Shown: piece by piece, positions 29,462 to 39,680 of the stretch
Numbering within the stretch: position 1 is the first letter of the stretch
Layout: each line of letters starts with the position of its first letter
Assembly (NCBI GenBank): GCA_041392765.1
Contig: JAWKLL010000008.1
Location: 62,001 to 126,000 of the forward strand
Source of the DNA: Lewinella sp041392765
Lineage (GTDB): Bacteria > Bacteroidota > Bacteroidia > Chitinophagales > Saprospiraceae
Length of the DNA: 64,000 nucleotides
Direction of reading: 5' to 3'
Program-made: the position numbers and the translations under genes
The notes under the pieces: model-generated
Databases searched by the model: none
Told to the model about the DNA's origin: nothing
The model's input: the letters and a program-made list of their open reading frames with translations, nothing else

Positions 29462-29584
29462 TTACAATGCGTGCCAACTATTTGGAAAACATATCGCTGC
29501 GTGGAACGTTGATTGAATACAAGCCCAAAACAAGGTAGCCATCATCAGCAGCAAAGCTAAAACGGTAGTGGTCTGTGTTCTCAT
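29462..29584 (-). pseudogene. Truncated fourth copy of the tandem lipoprotein
   Basis: Only the signal peptide and lipobox (MRTQTTTVLALLLMMATLFW, then AC) remain. After that, sequence of the 29485 direct repeat takes over and the frame stops at 29462. The switch occurs within ACAAGCCCAAA, which is common to both parents. Confidence 0.85.
29485..29529. repeat. 45-bp direct repeat flanking the lipoprotein array, left copy
   Basis: It matches 33941-33985 at 43 of 45 positions (GAAAACATATCGCTGC ... GATTGAATACAAGCCCAAA). The left copy fuses directly into the truncated fourth lipoprotein gene. Confidence 0.85.
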
Positions 29585-29621
29585 TGTTTGATAAATTTGA
29601 GTGCGGCGATAATGGTATCCT

Positions 29622-30658
29622 TTATTCCAATTCCAATATCTGCTCCTCCCCACTAGCTATGTCCAATACCGAAATGCGGTGTTGCAAGCGATACTCACCC
29701 GCTGCATTGTAAATATAATCGTAGCGAGAAAGCAGAATAATATCCTCTCTGCCTTCAATCTTTGTGGCATAGGGATAATAATTTTTCTCTCGCAATCATC
29801 GATATTGCTGAGTATATCCAACTGCCGGGTATCCAAATCGTATTTGAAAATCACCCTTATTGGAATAGCTGATGATAGAATGGTCGTCTAACCAAACTAT
29901 TTTACTCACGTACAATCCATGCTGAGTAAGAATATCCTCCAATAAGATAAGTTCCCCCGTCACTAAATCATAAACACCAAGGTATCCATTATGAATACTT
30001 CTATGACCGAAAGATATTATATATTTTCCATCCCTAAAGTCAAAAGAATTATCTTTAAAAACACCTGGATCCATCGTTGTTACCTAATTGATCAACGATT
30101 AAGCTTTCAAAGCTGCTTCCACCTATCCAACGAGAGATATTGAAACTGTCGTTGTTTAGCCATCTTGCATTGATATAATCGCCAGCGGGCATTACCTCTA
30201 TGGGAGGCTGTATAGAAGCAGAGGCTAACATAATGGGTTGCGACGGCCGCCGCTGAAAAAGGATTTTCCCTTCGCCGTTAACTGAAAAGTTAGTGATTTC
30301 GGAGCCACCAATAATTTCTGTACACTAACGTCGTCACCCCTGTACAGATATTGTGTTTGAAGATTTTCTGATTGGTATATACTTGGCCTAGTTGATAATC
30401 ACCACGCACATAGTAAAATGTACCTTCCTCTGAAGCAGAAGCACTCAGTAAAAAATATTGAAAGTCGAATGGCGGATTAAAATAGGGTTCCATGTATCTA
30501 AGTGGCAGGTCAAAACAACTATCGGGCAAGGGACTCAGTGGTAGGGCTATGGCGCACGGAGCAGCGGGTAGTATAGGCGTGTGGTCATCATCACAAGCCC
30601 AAAACAAGGTAGCTGCCATCAGCAGCAAAGCTAAAATGGTAGTAGTCTGTGTTCTCAT
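29622..30658 (-). CDS. Tandem lipoprotein paralogue 3 (frameshifted)
   Basis: A signal MRTQTTTILALLLMAATLFW is followed by AC and an acidic DDDHTP start of the mature protein. The rest has beta-propeller-like strands: SASEEGTFYYVRGDYQLGQ, MPAGDYINARWLNNDSF-type and GYLGVYDLVTGELILLED. Its middle (about 30115-30640) is nearly identical to paralogue 2, implying recent duplication or conversion. Frame changes occur near 30310, 30075 and 29800. It ends EQILELE. It is probably a surface or periplasmic lipoprotein; the function is unknown. Confidence 0.7.
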
Positions 30659-30695
30659 TGTTTGATGAATTTTAGGGCGGCGATAATGGTATCCT

Positions 30696-31753
30696 TTATT
30701 CCAATTCCAATATCTGCTCCTCCCCAGTGGCTATTTCAAGCACCGAAATGCGGTATTGCCGACGGTACTCGCCCGAATCTGTGTATATAATCAAGCCGAG
30801 AAAGCATTACGATGTCTTCTCTGTCTTTGAGTTTAATTAGACGACCTTCAAATCGTTTGTTTTCACAATTGTCGTTTGTTTTCACAATTACCATTTGTCG
30901 GGTATTTAAATTGTATTTGAATACTCGGTCAACGGTAAAATAACCCAAAAGCGTTTCATCATTAAGCCACATTATTCCTGGAAAATCATTGGTAGTGGCA
31001 TTGTAGTTGGTGGCTAAATCTTCAATGAGCGTCAGTTCTTCCGTGTCTATATCATAAACACCTAGGTAGCCTTGGTGGATACCTGAACGGAAAAATACAG
31101 CCATCTTGTATTATTTATGGCAATATCACTTTTGTCAAATATGTCTGGATTAGCAATGGTTTCATTGCCTAATTGATCTACAACCAACGATTAAGCTTTC
31201 AAAGCTGCTTCCACCTATCCAACGAGAGATATTGAAACTGTCGTTGTTTAGCCATCTTGCATTGATATAATCGCCAGCGGGCATTACCTCTATGGGAGGC
31301 TGTATAGAAGCAGAGGCTAACATAATGGGTTGCGACGGCCGCCGCTGAAAAAGGATTTCCCCTTCGCCGTTAACTGAAAAGTTAGTGATTTCGGAGCCAC
31401 CAATAATTTCGTACACTAACGTCGTCACCCCTGTACAGATATTGTGTTTGAAGATTTTCTGATTGGTATATACTTGGCCTAGTTGATAATCACCACGCAC
31501 ATAGTAAAATGTACCTTCCTCTGAAGCAGAAGCACTCAGTAAAAAATATTGAAAGTCGAATGGCGGATTAAAATAGGGTCCTGTTGGTCCACGTGGCAGG
31601 TCAAAACAACTATCGGGCAAGGGACTCAGTGGTAGGGCTATGGCGCACGGAGCAGCGGGTAGTATAGGCGTGTGGTCATCATCACAAGCCCAAAACAAGG
31701 TAGCTGCCATCATCAGCAGCAAAGCTAAAACGGTAGTGGTATGTGTTCTCATT
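30696..31753 (-). CDS. Tandem lipoprotein paralogue 2 (frameshifted)
   Basis: Same architecture: MRTHTTTVLALLLMMAATLF, WAC lipobox, DDDHTPILPAAPCAIALPL, then propeller-like strands. Near 31180 the frame changes (SSFESLIV to an off-frame tail). The C-terminal part is readable again at 31104 (SGIHQGYLGVYDIDTEELTL) and is clearly diverged from paralogues 1 and 3. A locally repeated TTGTCGTTTGTTTTCACAA at about 30865-30890 looks like a small internal duplication. Its upstream DNA carries the codons TALKFIKQ-stop, a copied tail of a T9SS gene. Confidence 0.7.
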
Positions 31754-31786
31754 GCTTGATGAATTTTAGGGCGGTGAAGGTATCCG

Positions 31787-32825
31787 TTACTCCAATTCCA
31801 ATATCTGCTCCTCACCACTAGCTATGTCCAATACCGAAATGCGGTGTTGCAAGCGATACTCACCCGCCGCGTTGTATAAGTAATCGCGGCGTGAGAGTAA
31901 TACGATGTCTTCCCTGTCTTTGAGTTTTAGTGCACCAGGATTGTAGTTTTTGCTTTCACAGTTGTCGTTACTGCTTAATACATCAAATTGTCGAGTAGTC
32001 AAATCATACCTAAAAACTATAGCAGGCGTATAGCCAATAATAGTATTGTCGTTTAGCCATATTAACTTTAATGGAGGAAGCCCGTACTGTGTAGAAATAT
32101 TCTCTATCCGTGTAAACTCCTCCGTTGCTAAGTCATAGACTCCCAAATATCCACTATGGATAGATCCACTGTAAAAATACAGAACAAGTTTACCTCCTCT
32201 ATTGTCAAAGTCACAATCTTGAAAAACAGAAGAATCTACCGTTGTTTCATTGCCCAACTCATCAACAATCAAGCTTTCAAAGCTGCTGCCACCTATCCAT
32301 CGCGAGACATTGAAACTGTCGTTGTTTATCCATCTTGCATTGATATACTCACCAGCAGGCATTACTTCTACGGGTGGCTGAATGGTAGCAGAAGCCAATA
32401 GAATGGCCTGCGACGGCCGCCGTTGGAAAAGGATTTCGCCTTCGCCATTGACGGAAAAATTAGTAATATAAGAACCTCCGATAATTTCATACACGAGGGT
32501 TGTCACACCTGTACAAATGTTGTGCTTGAAAATTTTCTGATTTCCATAAACAACAGCATTTTCTCTTACATAATAAAACGTACCTTCTTCGGAAGAAGAT
32601 GCGCTTGATAAATAGTATTTATAATCGGTAAGTGGTGGATTGAAATAGGGCTACCGTAGTGCCTCGTGGCAGGTCGAAGCAACTATCGGGTAAGGCGCTT
32701 AGGGGCAGGGCTATGGCGCAAGGAGCTGCGGGCAGTGTGGGCGTATGGTCATCGTTGCAAGCCCAGAATAGGACAGTTGCCGTAATGAGCAGCGACGCTA
32801 AAACTGTAGTAGTATGTGTTCTCAT
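31787..32825 (-). CDS. Tandem lipoprotein paralogue 1 (one frame change)
   Basis: Best preserved member, about 346 residues. The N-terminus MRTHTTTVLASLLITATVLF is followed by WAC and NDDHTPTLPAAPCAIALPL. After a frame change near 32645 it is open to the end. Repeated strand motifs VNGEGEILFQRRPSQ, NARWINNDSFNVSRWIGGSS, GYLGVYDLATEEFTRIE and LIWLNDNTIIGY suggest a TolB- or WD40-like propeller (inference). Its ATG overlaps the stop of the upstream T9SS gene (ATGA), so the pair is probably translationally coupled. Confidence 0.75.
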
Positions 32826-33442
32826 TGTTTGATGAATTTTAGGGCGGTGATGGATTGTGCCGCACGAAGGTGGACGAAGTACATACCTGGTGTCAGGCTT
32901 TCAATAGGCAAGGGGATTATTTCCGCTTGTATCCCAAGCTGCCAGCTTTTTTCATATACCACTCTGCCTTGGGTATTGGTTAGTTGCACGTTCACCTCCT
33001 TAATCGCTTGGCTGCCGTCCTGTTGCAACAGCAACTGGGTCGCCCCTTGGGTGGGGTTGGGGAAAATAGTAGCGTTGAAACTAGGTGCCGCTGTCACCTC
33101 ATGGCTGGAAGTGAGTATGATTTCGCCTAAAAAACCATTGGGTGCGGTGGCTAAGAAAGAGAAACTCAAGTGCGGTGATCCTTGGTGTGCCATCTGTGTC
33201 GAATTTTTCTAGTAACATAAAAATTTGCCCGTTGGATGCCGTATGATTCCCCGTCAGGTAAATATTCCCATCATCATCGGTCGTACTATTTGTGAAGTCT
33301 AGTATTTCGGAGGGGTGCGCACTTTTGGTTTCCCATTTTTTATTGACACCGTGCTGTTTCTGTCCCAACAAATTAAGCCCTGCCAAGAGCAACATGAAAA
33401 TCAGGAATGATTGTTGAGGGGGGGGGTAAGAGATTGTCGCAT
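32822..33442 (-). CDS. T9SS-sorted secreted protein with poly-C tract (frameshifted, shortened)
   Basis: The likely start is the ATG at 33440-33442 (MRQSLTPP). A run of nine C then shifts the frame; with ten it would continue QQSFLIFMLLLAGLNLLGQ, a signal peptide. One SBBP-like repeat follows (DDDGNIYLTGNHTASNGQIF). After a second frame change near 33190 comes a type A T9SS C-terminal sorting domain: SFNATIFPNPTQGATQLLL ... LTPGMYFVHLRAAQS ... LKFIKQ. Only one propeller repeat remains, so internal repeats may have been lost. It would be exported through the outer membrane and attached to the surface. Confidence 0.7.
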
Positions 33443-33673
33443 AAATGTAGTAGGTTTAGATTTGGATCGCAATATAAAGCTTTGTGGCCAAAAAAGCAAA
33501 TAAGTGACGGAAAATAAATAGATTCAGTATTAGGAAGCTAAAAAGGGCTAAATAAGCGTTTCATTTAAAGCGTTTTATCCGATTTCTTTGACTATGAAAA
33601 TTCTGAATATATTTTTTCCCCATACTAAGGTTTTTTACAACCTTTTGTCGTACTGTAATTATCTCTAACGAAT

Positions 33674-33922
33674 ATGAACTACTCAGAAGCACAGCAGGTA
33701 TTTCTCCGGATGTTGGAGCAACAAATCAGCCAGCAAACCCCTACTTTTGTCGCACCGCAGCTAAAACGGCTGTTGGCATTGGGGCACTCCGAAACGTATG
33801 CAAAAATGCTGATGGCCAGCGTGCTAGCTTATGTTACAGGCAGGCAAATTGAGCGAGACGAAGCCTTCAATACGCCTCTTTACGAGCAGCTTTTAGCGCG
33901 TTTACCCCAGTTGCCCCAATAG
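33674..33922 (+). CDS. Small helical protein, unknown
   Basis: 82 residues (MNYSEAQQVFLRMLEQQ ... LPQLPQ), mostly amphipathic helices, with no signal peptide and no family I recognise. It lies 104 bp upstream of the dehydrogenase E1 gene on the same strand. The 33443-33673 region upstream contains a GACGGAAAATAAATAGATTC fragment akin to family A ends and is otherwise AT-rich. Confidence 0.5.
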   Translation: MNYSEAQQVFLRMLEQQISQQTPTFVAPQLKRLLALGHSETYAKMLMASVLAYVTGRQIERDEAFNTPLYEQLLARLPQLPQ

Positions 33923-33940
33923 GGAAATAGCTAGCTTTTA

Positions 33941-33985
33941 GAAAACATATCGCTGCATGGAGCGTTGATTGAATACAAGCCCAAA
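33941..33985. repeat. 45-bp direct repeat, right copy
   Basis: It matches 29485-29529 with two mismatches. It lies 40 bp before the E1 start codon and probably represents the original location, with the left copy arising by rearrangement (inference). Confidence 0.85.
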
Positions 33986-34025
33986 CCAAATGCCTTGAAA
34001 AGCAAGGCTATTATATTGCCCAACC

Positions 34026-36102
34026 ATGGTAAAGACCCAACCAGACAAAACGTCTGTATCATTGGATACACTTACACAGGCTTTCCACCACATCTGTGTA
34101 GCTAAATCCATGACAGAACTATACGAGCGGCATTTCAAGCTCGTTTCCAAGTATGTCCATGCTACTAGCCGTGGACACGAGGCCATCCAGTTGGCCTTAG
34201 CTATGCAGTTGCAGCCACAGGATTTTTTAGCTCCGTATTACCGCGATGAGTCCATGTTGTTGGGCATAGGCATGCGCCCGTATGATTTGATGCTCCAACT
34301 TATGGCCAAGCGAGATGATCCCTTTTCAGGAGGGAGAAGCTATTATAGCCACCCCAGCCTCAACCGCGAGGATATGCCCAAAATTCCCCACCAGTCGTCG
34401 GCTACGGGAATGCAGGCCATTCCCATGACGGGGGTCGCGTTGGGTTTGCAGTACAAGGAGCGCACTGGGCTGGCAGATGGATCATCCCAAGCGGCTCCCG
34501 TAGCCGTATGTTCCCTTGGTGATGCTTGTGTCACAGAAGGGGAAGTAGCGGAAGCGTTCCAAATGGCAGCTTTGCGGCAGTTGCCCATCATCTATTTAGT
34601 ACAGGATAATGGCTGGGATATTTCGGCCAGTGCCGATGAGATTCGCGCCCAAGATGCCGCCGATTACGCAGCAGGGTTTCATGGTATCGAAGTAGTGCGA
34701 TTGGACGGTACCGATTTTCCCGCGTGCTTTACCGCTATTCGCAAAGTATTGCATACCGTTCGCACCGAACGCCGTCCTTTTCTTATTCACGCATCCGTAC
34801 CTCTACTCAACCACCATACCAGCGGCGTACGGATGGAGTGGTACCGCGATGATTTAGAGGACCATTGGCAAAGAGATCCTTTTTTGCGGCTTCGGCAGCA
34901 TTTGTTGAAACAGGGGCTTTCGGAAAAAACATTGCAACAGATGGAATCCGATGCTGCCGAGTTGGTAGCAGCGGATTTCGATGAGGCACGCCAAATGCCC
35001 GACCCTGCACCCGATGACTTATACCTCCATGATTTTGCCCCGACCCCGATTACCTCAGAGCAAGGCGCTCGCGTTCCCGACGGTGGTGTACCTACGGTAA
35101 TGGTAGATTGTGCGTTACATGCGGTGGAAGAAATATTGAGGGATCATCCAGAAAGTTTGCTGTACGGTCAGGATGTGGGTGCTCGTTTAGGGGGGGTGTT
35201 TCGGGAGGCTGCTACCTTGGCGCAGAAATTCGGCAACGAGCGGGTGTTTAATACGCCCATCCTAGAAGCATTCATTGTAGGCAGCACGGTGGGTATGTCG
35301 GCGGTGGGTTTGAAACCTATCGTAGAAGTACAATTTGCGGACTATATTTGGCCCGGTCTCAATCAGTTGTTTACAGAAGTGAGCCGATCCTGTTACCTCT
35401 CCAATGGCAAGTGGCCCGTTAGCATGGTGCTGCGCGTGCCCATCGGGGCTTATGGCAGTGGCGGGCCTTACCATAGCTCAAGCGTAGAGTCGGTGTTGGC
35501 CAATATACAAGGAATCAAGATTGTTTATCCCAGCAATGGTGCTGACCTCAAAGGGTTGTTAAAAGCTGCTTTTTACGACCCCAACCCCGTAGTAGTACTT
35601 GAACACAAGGGACTCTACTGGTCGAAAGTGCCGGGTACAGAAGCCGCCCGCACCGTAGAACCTGCTGCTGATTACGTACTTCCCATTGGCAAAGCTACCA
35701 GCGTGTTGGAAGCAACTACCCAGCGGGTGGCAGCCGGGCAGTCGTTGGCTGTTATTACCTATGGTATGGGGGTGCATTGGGCGTTACAAGCGAGTAAAGC
35801 ACTGGAGGGCCAAGTTGAGATTGTAGATTTGCGGTCGCTGGCACCTTTAGATGAACCGTATATTTTTGAGGTGGCACGCCGTCATGGTAGGTATTAGTCG
35901 TTACAGAAGAACCCCTCCACAATACCTTTGCTCAAGTATTGCAGCCCGTATTAGCACGACATTGCTTCACATACTTGGATGCGCCTGTACGCACTATTGG
36001 CGCAGAAAACACCGCCTTACCGCTCAACAGCACGTTGGAGGCTACCATACTACCCAATACAGCAACCGTTGGAAAAGCAATAGCAGATTACTCTCGTATT
36101 GA
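34026..36102 (+). CDS. 2-oxoacid (branched-chain type) dehydrogenase E1, fused alpha/beta (frameshifted end)
   Basis: About 692 residues. The alpha half binds thiamine diphosphate: GDACVTEGEVAEAF ... QDNGWDIS. The beta half starts around residue 355 (MVDCALHAVEEILRDHPESL) with YGQDVGARLGGVFREA, VEVQFADYIWPGLNQL and GAYGSGGPYHSSS. The main frame ends at RRHGRY. After a frame change near 35893 it continues VTEEPLHNTFAQVLQP ... VRTIGAENTALPL, and a dropped T near 36089 restores LLSY-stop at 36100-36102. It decarboxylates 2-oxoacids and acylates E2. The fused form is common in Bacteroidota. Confidence 0.85.
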
Positions 36103-36133
36103 GGTGGGTATGCTACCGTTTTGTCAATATTGT

Positions 36134-36296
36134 GGTTCTTTGACAATTTTTGTATAGTGGGTGCTCCCTTCGGGCGCTTTACGTTTCAGGGCTCGCTCTT
36201 CGCTCGGCCAGCTTCCCTACGGTCGCTGTCTGTCCGCTATCGCGGCCACGCTTCCACATCGCTAGGCCGGATAGTCCACACTTTTGTCAAAGAACC
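36134..36296. repeat. Family B palindromic element, copy B1
   Basis: Ends are GGTTCTTTGACAATTTTTG and TTTTGTCAAAGAACC. The core is GC-rich with alternating palindromes (CTCCCTTCGGGCGC, GCTCGCTCTTCGCTCGGCC, GCTATCGCGGCCAC). It lies between the convergent ends of the E1 and E2 genes and may serve as their terminator. Confidence 0.88.
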
Positions 36297-36314
36297 AATA
36301 TTACTAGCGTTCAT

Positions 36315-37547
36315 CTAAATATCCATCAAAAGCAAGTTGGGATTCTCCAACAATTCCTTCACACGCACGAGGAAGGTAACGGATGTGCTACCATCAATAA
36401 CGCGGTGGTCGTAGAGAAAGTGCTAAATACATCATGGGGCCTTCTTCCATATGGCCGTTGATTGCCGTAGGCGATTGAAGATGCCGTGCATACCCAAAAT
36501 AGCCGAGTTGGGCGTATTCAGAATGGGCGTACTGAGCAAGGAACCAAACACCCCACCATTGGTAATGGCAAAGGTGCCTCCCTCCATTTCCTCCAGTGTA
36601 AGTTCGCCATTGCATTGCGCAGGTGGCAAGCCGCTTAATTTCTTGTTCTATTTCTGCGAAGGAAAGCGATTCAACGTTCTTCACAGGAGGTACTACCAAC
36701 CCGGTTGGTGTAGAAATAGCAATGGATATATCGGCATAGTCGTGATAAACGAGGTCGTTGCCATCAATAAAGGCGTTGACATCGGGTTTTTTCAAAGTGC
36801 TTTGGCACAAGCTTTGGCGAAAATGGACATAAAGCCCAGTTTGATACCAAACTTTTCCACAAATTTATCCTGCACCTCTGTGCGGAGTTTCATGATATTG
36901 GTAAAGATTACTTCGTTGAAAGTGGTTAACATGGCCGTTTCGTTCTTCGCCTTGGTGAGGCGGGTAGCGATGGTACGGCGGCGCATGCGGCTCATTTTCT
37001 TGCGCGACTCTCCGCGACTGAAAGCTCCTGAAGGTATTTGGCAAGGGCTGTAGCCTCCAGGTTGAGGAGTTGCGGGGCAGCCTTAGCAACAGGTGCCGCT
37101 TGGAGCGCATCTTCTTTCGTAATGCGACCATCACGACGGAGCCTGAACAGCGGCAGGATCGATATTTTTTTCAGCCAATATTTTAGCAGCGGCAGGACTA
37201 GGATGACCACTGGCATAAGTGGTACTTGTAGTGCAGCAGCCGGTGCGGGAGGCCTTTGGCTGGTGCCGGTGCCTCTCTACTTTGCAGGTTCGGAGCGGCT
37301 CCTGACCTAACACTAGTATCAATTTTAGCGACAATCGCACCAATTTCTAAATCATCTTCTTGAGCAACGTGAATCAATTTTCCAGCCACTTCAGCGGGAA
37401 ATTCTAGGGGATTGCTTTGTCTGATTCGAACTCACAAATGGGTTCATCTAGATTGATGAAATCTCCGTCTGCTTTAAGCCACTGGCTCAATGTTACTTCC
37501 GTGATAGACTCCCCGATAACGGGTACTTTCAGTTCAACGATGCTCAT
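36315..37547 (-). CDS. Dihydrolipoamide acyltransferase E2, odhB/sucB-like (many frame changes)
   Basis: About 410 residues spread over at least five frame segments. It begins MSIVELKVPVIGESITEV, with the lipoyl-lysine motif FESDKA near residue 43 and AGKLIHVAQEDDLEIGAI. A linker with a peripheral subunit-binding region follows, then the catalytic domain with NEVIFTNIMKLR, LVVPPVKNVESLSFAEIE, GTFAITNGGVFGSLLSTPIL and the active-site YDHRVIDG (His/Asp) near 36415. It ends ENPNLLLMDI. The N-terminus resembles 2-oxoglutarate dehydrogenase E2 (OdhB), while the adjacent E1 is of the branched-chain fused type, so the substrate is unclear. Confidence 0.8.
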
Positions 37548-37723
37548 GCCGAATGATGCTCTTTTTGGTGGATGGGTGATTTTAATAAACCGCCGCAAAT
37601 ATAGTACAACTGACGTAGGTTAATGTTTATTTTTAAAGGAAATCTCCCTCGCGCCTTATTCTCCCCCACACGGAGAATGGATGTTCGGCAAATTTTCCGA
37701 ATAAATAGTTGTACAGTTTATTT

Positions 37724-37890
37724 GGTTCTTTGACAAAAGATGTGGAATCTTTGGCCTAGCGATGTGCAACGAAAGTGGCCGCGATAGCGGACAGACAGCG
37801 ACCGTAGGAAGCTGGCCGATCTCGAGCTTAGCCTAGAGAGCTGTGGAACGTAGCGCCCGAAGGGAGGCTCACACAAATTGTCAAAGAACC
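37724..37890. repeat. Family B palindromic element, copy B2
   Basis: GGTTCTTTGACAAAAGATGTG on the left and AATTGTCAAAGAACC on the right. The core GGCCTAGCGATGTGCAAC ... GCGCCCGAAGGGAGGCTC is near-identical to B3. Immediately to its left is a short ATTTTCCGAATAAATAGTTG stretch resembling family A interiors. Confidence 0.88.
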
Positions 37891-37908
37891 ATTTATTTTT
37901 CCTGTCCC

Positions 37909-38841
37909 TTAACAAAAACTTCTGATGTGTTCCAGCAGTGTATGTTGGTTGAGGGCCGTATTGATAGCTCCCACTGATTTTACGGCTAGGGTAGAGGCCG
38001 CTAAACCAGCACGGCAACAGTCTTCCAACGACCAGTTGCGCTGGCTGGCCCAAACAACACCTGCATGAAATGCATCGCCCGCGCCGGTGGTATCGGCTAC
38101 GACTACTTTCGCGGCAGGGATGTGTACCTGATGATTTGCATTAGCGGCGTAAGCGCCTTGATTGCCGAGCGTGATAAACACTCTTTGAACACCTTTATCT
38201 ATCCACTGACGTGCCACAGCTTCCATATCTTTGGGATGTAGTATGCGCTGGCCACTGAGTGCTTCTGCCTGGCTTCGGTTGGCTTTGACCGTGTGGAAAC
38301 GACCTATATGCCGGGCAATACGTGTGGATAATCGCACAGATACAGGATCGAGATAGAGCGGCACTTCCCATTCTTGCGCCACCACCCAGTCGATAGCCGC
38401 TTGAGGAAGATTGGTTTCTATACAAAGAGCGCTTGCTTGTTGCAAGGCTTCCAATTGCTGTTCGAGGTAAGCCGGGCTGATAACCTCCATGACAGACAAG
38501 TCGGCTACGCCTGCAAACAAGTCTTTGTGTTCATCGAGAATGGCGAGGTGCAATGCCCCTTTGTAGCCTTCGGCCAACACGCTATACCGCACACCGATGT
38601 TTAATTGTTGGCATTGACGCAACAGGTCTTGGCCGTTTTTATCATCGCCGAAAGCCGTTAGTAGCTGAACAGGCAACCCCAATCGCGTTAAATTTTCTGC
38701 TAAGTTGCGACCAACTCCACCTGCTGCACGAGCGACACTACCCGGTACTGAGTCCCCCGCTGCGGGAGCACCTACACGAAACCCCATCACATCGGTAATA
38801 GCAGCACCTAATACAAATATTGATGAATTCATTATCTTCAC
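37909..38841 (-). CDS. PfkB-family nucleoside/carbohydrate kinase
   Basis: 310 residues, intact. The N-terminal GG motif is GGVGRNLAENLTRLG. The C-terminal PfkB signature is DTTGAGDAFHAGVVWA, with Asp as catalytic base and the GAGD anion hole. The overall pattern is closest to ribokinase/pseudouridine kinase members, by eye. The start could be MNSSIFVLG (residue 4). It is divergently transcribed from a BtpA-family gene with 29 bp between the starts, so they probably share a regulatory region. The substrate is unknown; no psuG-like glycosidase is adjacent. Confidence 0.82.
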   Translation of the reverse strand: MKIMNSSIFVLGAAITDVMGFRVGAPAAGDSVPGSVARAAGGVGRNLAENLTRLGLPVQLLTAFGDDKNGQDLLRQCQQLNIGVRYSVLAEGYKGALHLAILDEHKDLFAGVADLSVMEVISPAYLEQQLEALQQASALCIETNLPQAAIDWVVAQEWEVPLYLDPVSVRLSTRIARHIGRFHTVKANRSQAEALSGQRILHPKDMEAVARQWIDKGVQRVFITLGNQGAYAANANHQVHIPAAKVVVADTTGAGDAFHAGVVWASQRNWSLEDCCRAGLAASTLAVKSVGAINTALNQHTLLEHIRSFC

Positions 38842-38870
38842 ATAAATTATAGTACAAATGTAAAAAAGTT

Positions 38871-39680
38871 ATGGGGTTTTCTTTTACAAATACTTTTGGT
38901 AATCGCCCACCTTTGATTGCCATGTTGCATGTACCCGCTTTGCCCGGAACGCCTGCTGCTCAGGGGGCGGTGCAGGAGATTATAGACAAGGTTTCTGAGG
39001 AGGCTTCTTTATTAAAGGAGGCGGGTGTAGATGCTTTGATGCTAGAAAATATGCACGACACCCCATATCTAGCACGACAGGTGGGGCCTGAGATAGTAGC
39101 GGTTATGACTGCGGCAGCTTTGGCGGTTAAACGCATAGCAGGGGCTTTGCCCTGTGGTATTCAGATTTTAGCCGGAGCCAACAAAGAAGCCCTAGCCGTA
39201 GCATTGGCGGCTGACCTACAATTCATTCGGGCGGAGGGCTTTGTATTTGGCCACGTAGCAGACGAGGGATGGATCAATAGCGATGCAGGCGAATTATTGC
39301 GCTATCGCCGCATGATTGATGCTGCACACATTGGTATTTTTACCGACATCAAGAAAAAGCACAGTGCACACAGTGTAACCGCCGACGTTGATTTGGCTGA
39401 AACAGCCCATGCTGCACAATTTTTTCGAGCCGATGGAGTTATCGTGACGGGTACTGCCACAGGGCAGCCAGCAAAAAAGGATGACCTATACACAGTAAAA
39501 CAAGCTTGTCCTTCGTTACCTTTGCTGGTAGGTTCTGGAATCACTCCCGATAACCTGCATTTGTATAAATCCGTGGCGGATGGCTTCATTGTTGGTTCTT
39601 CCTTAAAAAAAGAAGGCCATTGGGCTAATCCCTTAGATCCATCGCGTATTGAATCAATGGTCAATGCACTATTAACATGA
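38871..39680 (+). CDS. BtpA/SgcQ-family TIM-barrel protein
   Basis: 269 residues, intact. Family landmarks are PPLIAMLHVPALPGTP, DALMLENMHDTPY, GIQILAGANKEALAVA, FIRAEGFVFGHVADEGW, FTDIKKKHSAHS and DGVIVTGTATGQP ... LLVGSGITPDNL. It looks like an (alpha/beta)8 barrel with a phosphate-binding GSGIT loop. BtpA members were linked to photosystem I stability in cyanobacteria and SgcQ to an E. coli sugar operon; the enzymatic role is uncertain. Pairing with a PfkB kinase suggests a phosphorylated sugar or nucleoside substrate (inference). Confidence 0.82.
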   Translation: MGFSFTNTFGNRPPLIAMLHVPALPGTPAAQGAVQEIIDKVSEEASLLKEAGVDALMLENMHDTPYLARQVGPEIVAVMTAAALAVKRIAGALPCGIQILAGANKEALAVALAADLQFIRAEGFVFGHVADEGWINSDAGELLRYRRMIDAAHIGIFTDIKKKHSAHSVTADVDLAETAHAAQFFRADGVIVTGTATGQPAKKDDLYTVKQACPSLPLLVGSGITPDNLHLYKSVADGFIVGSSLKKEGHWANPLDPSRIESMVNALLT

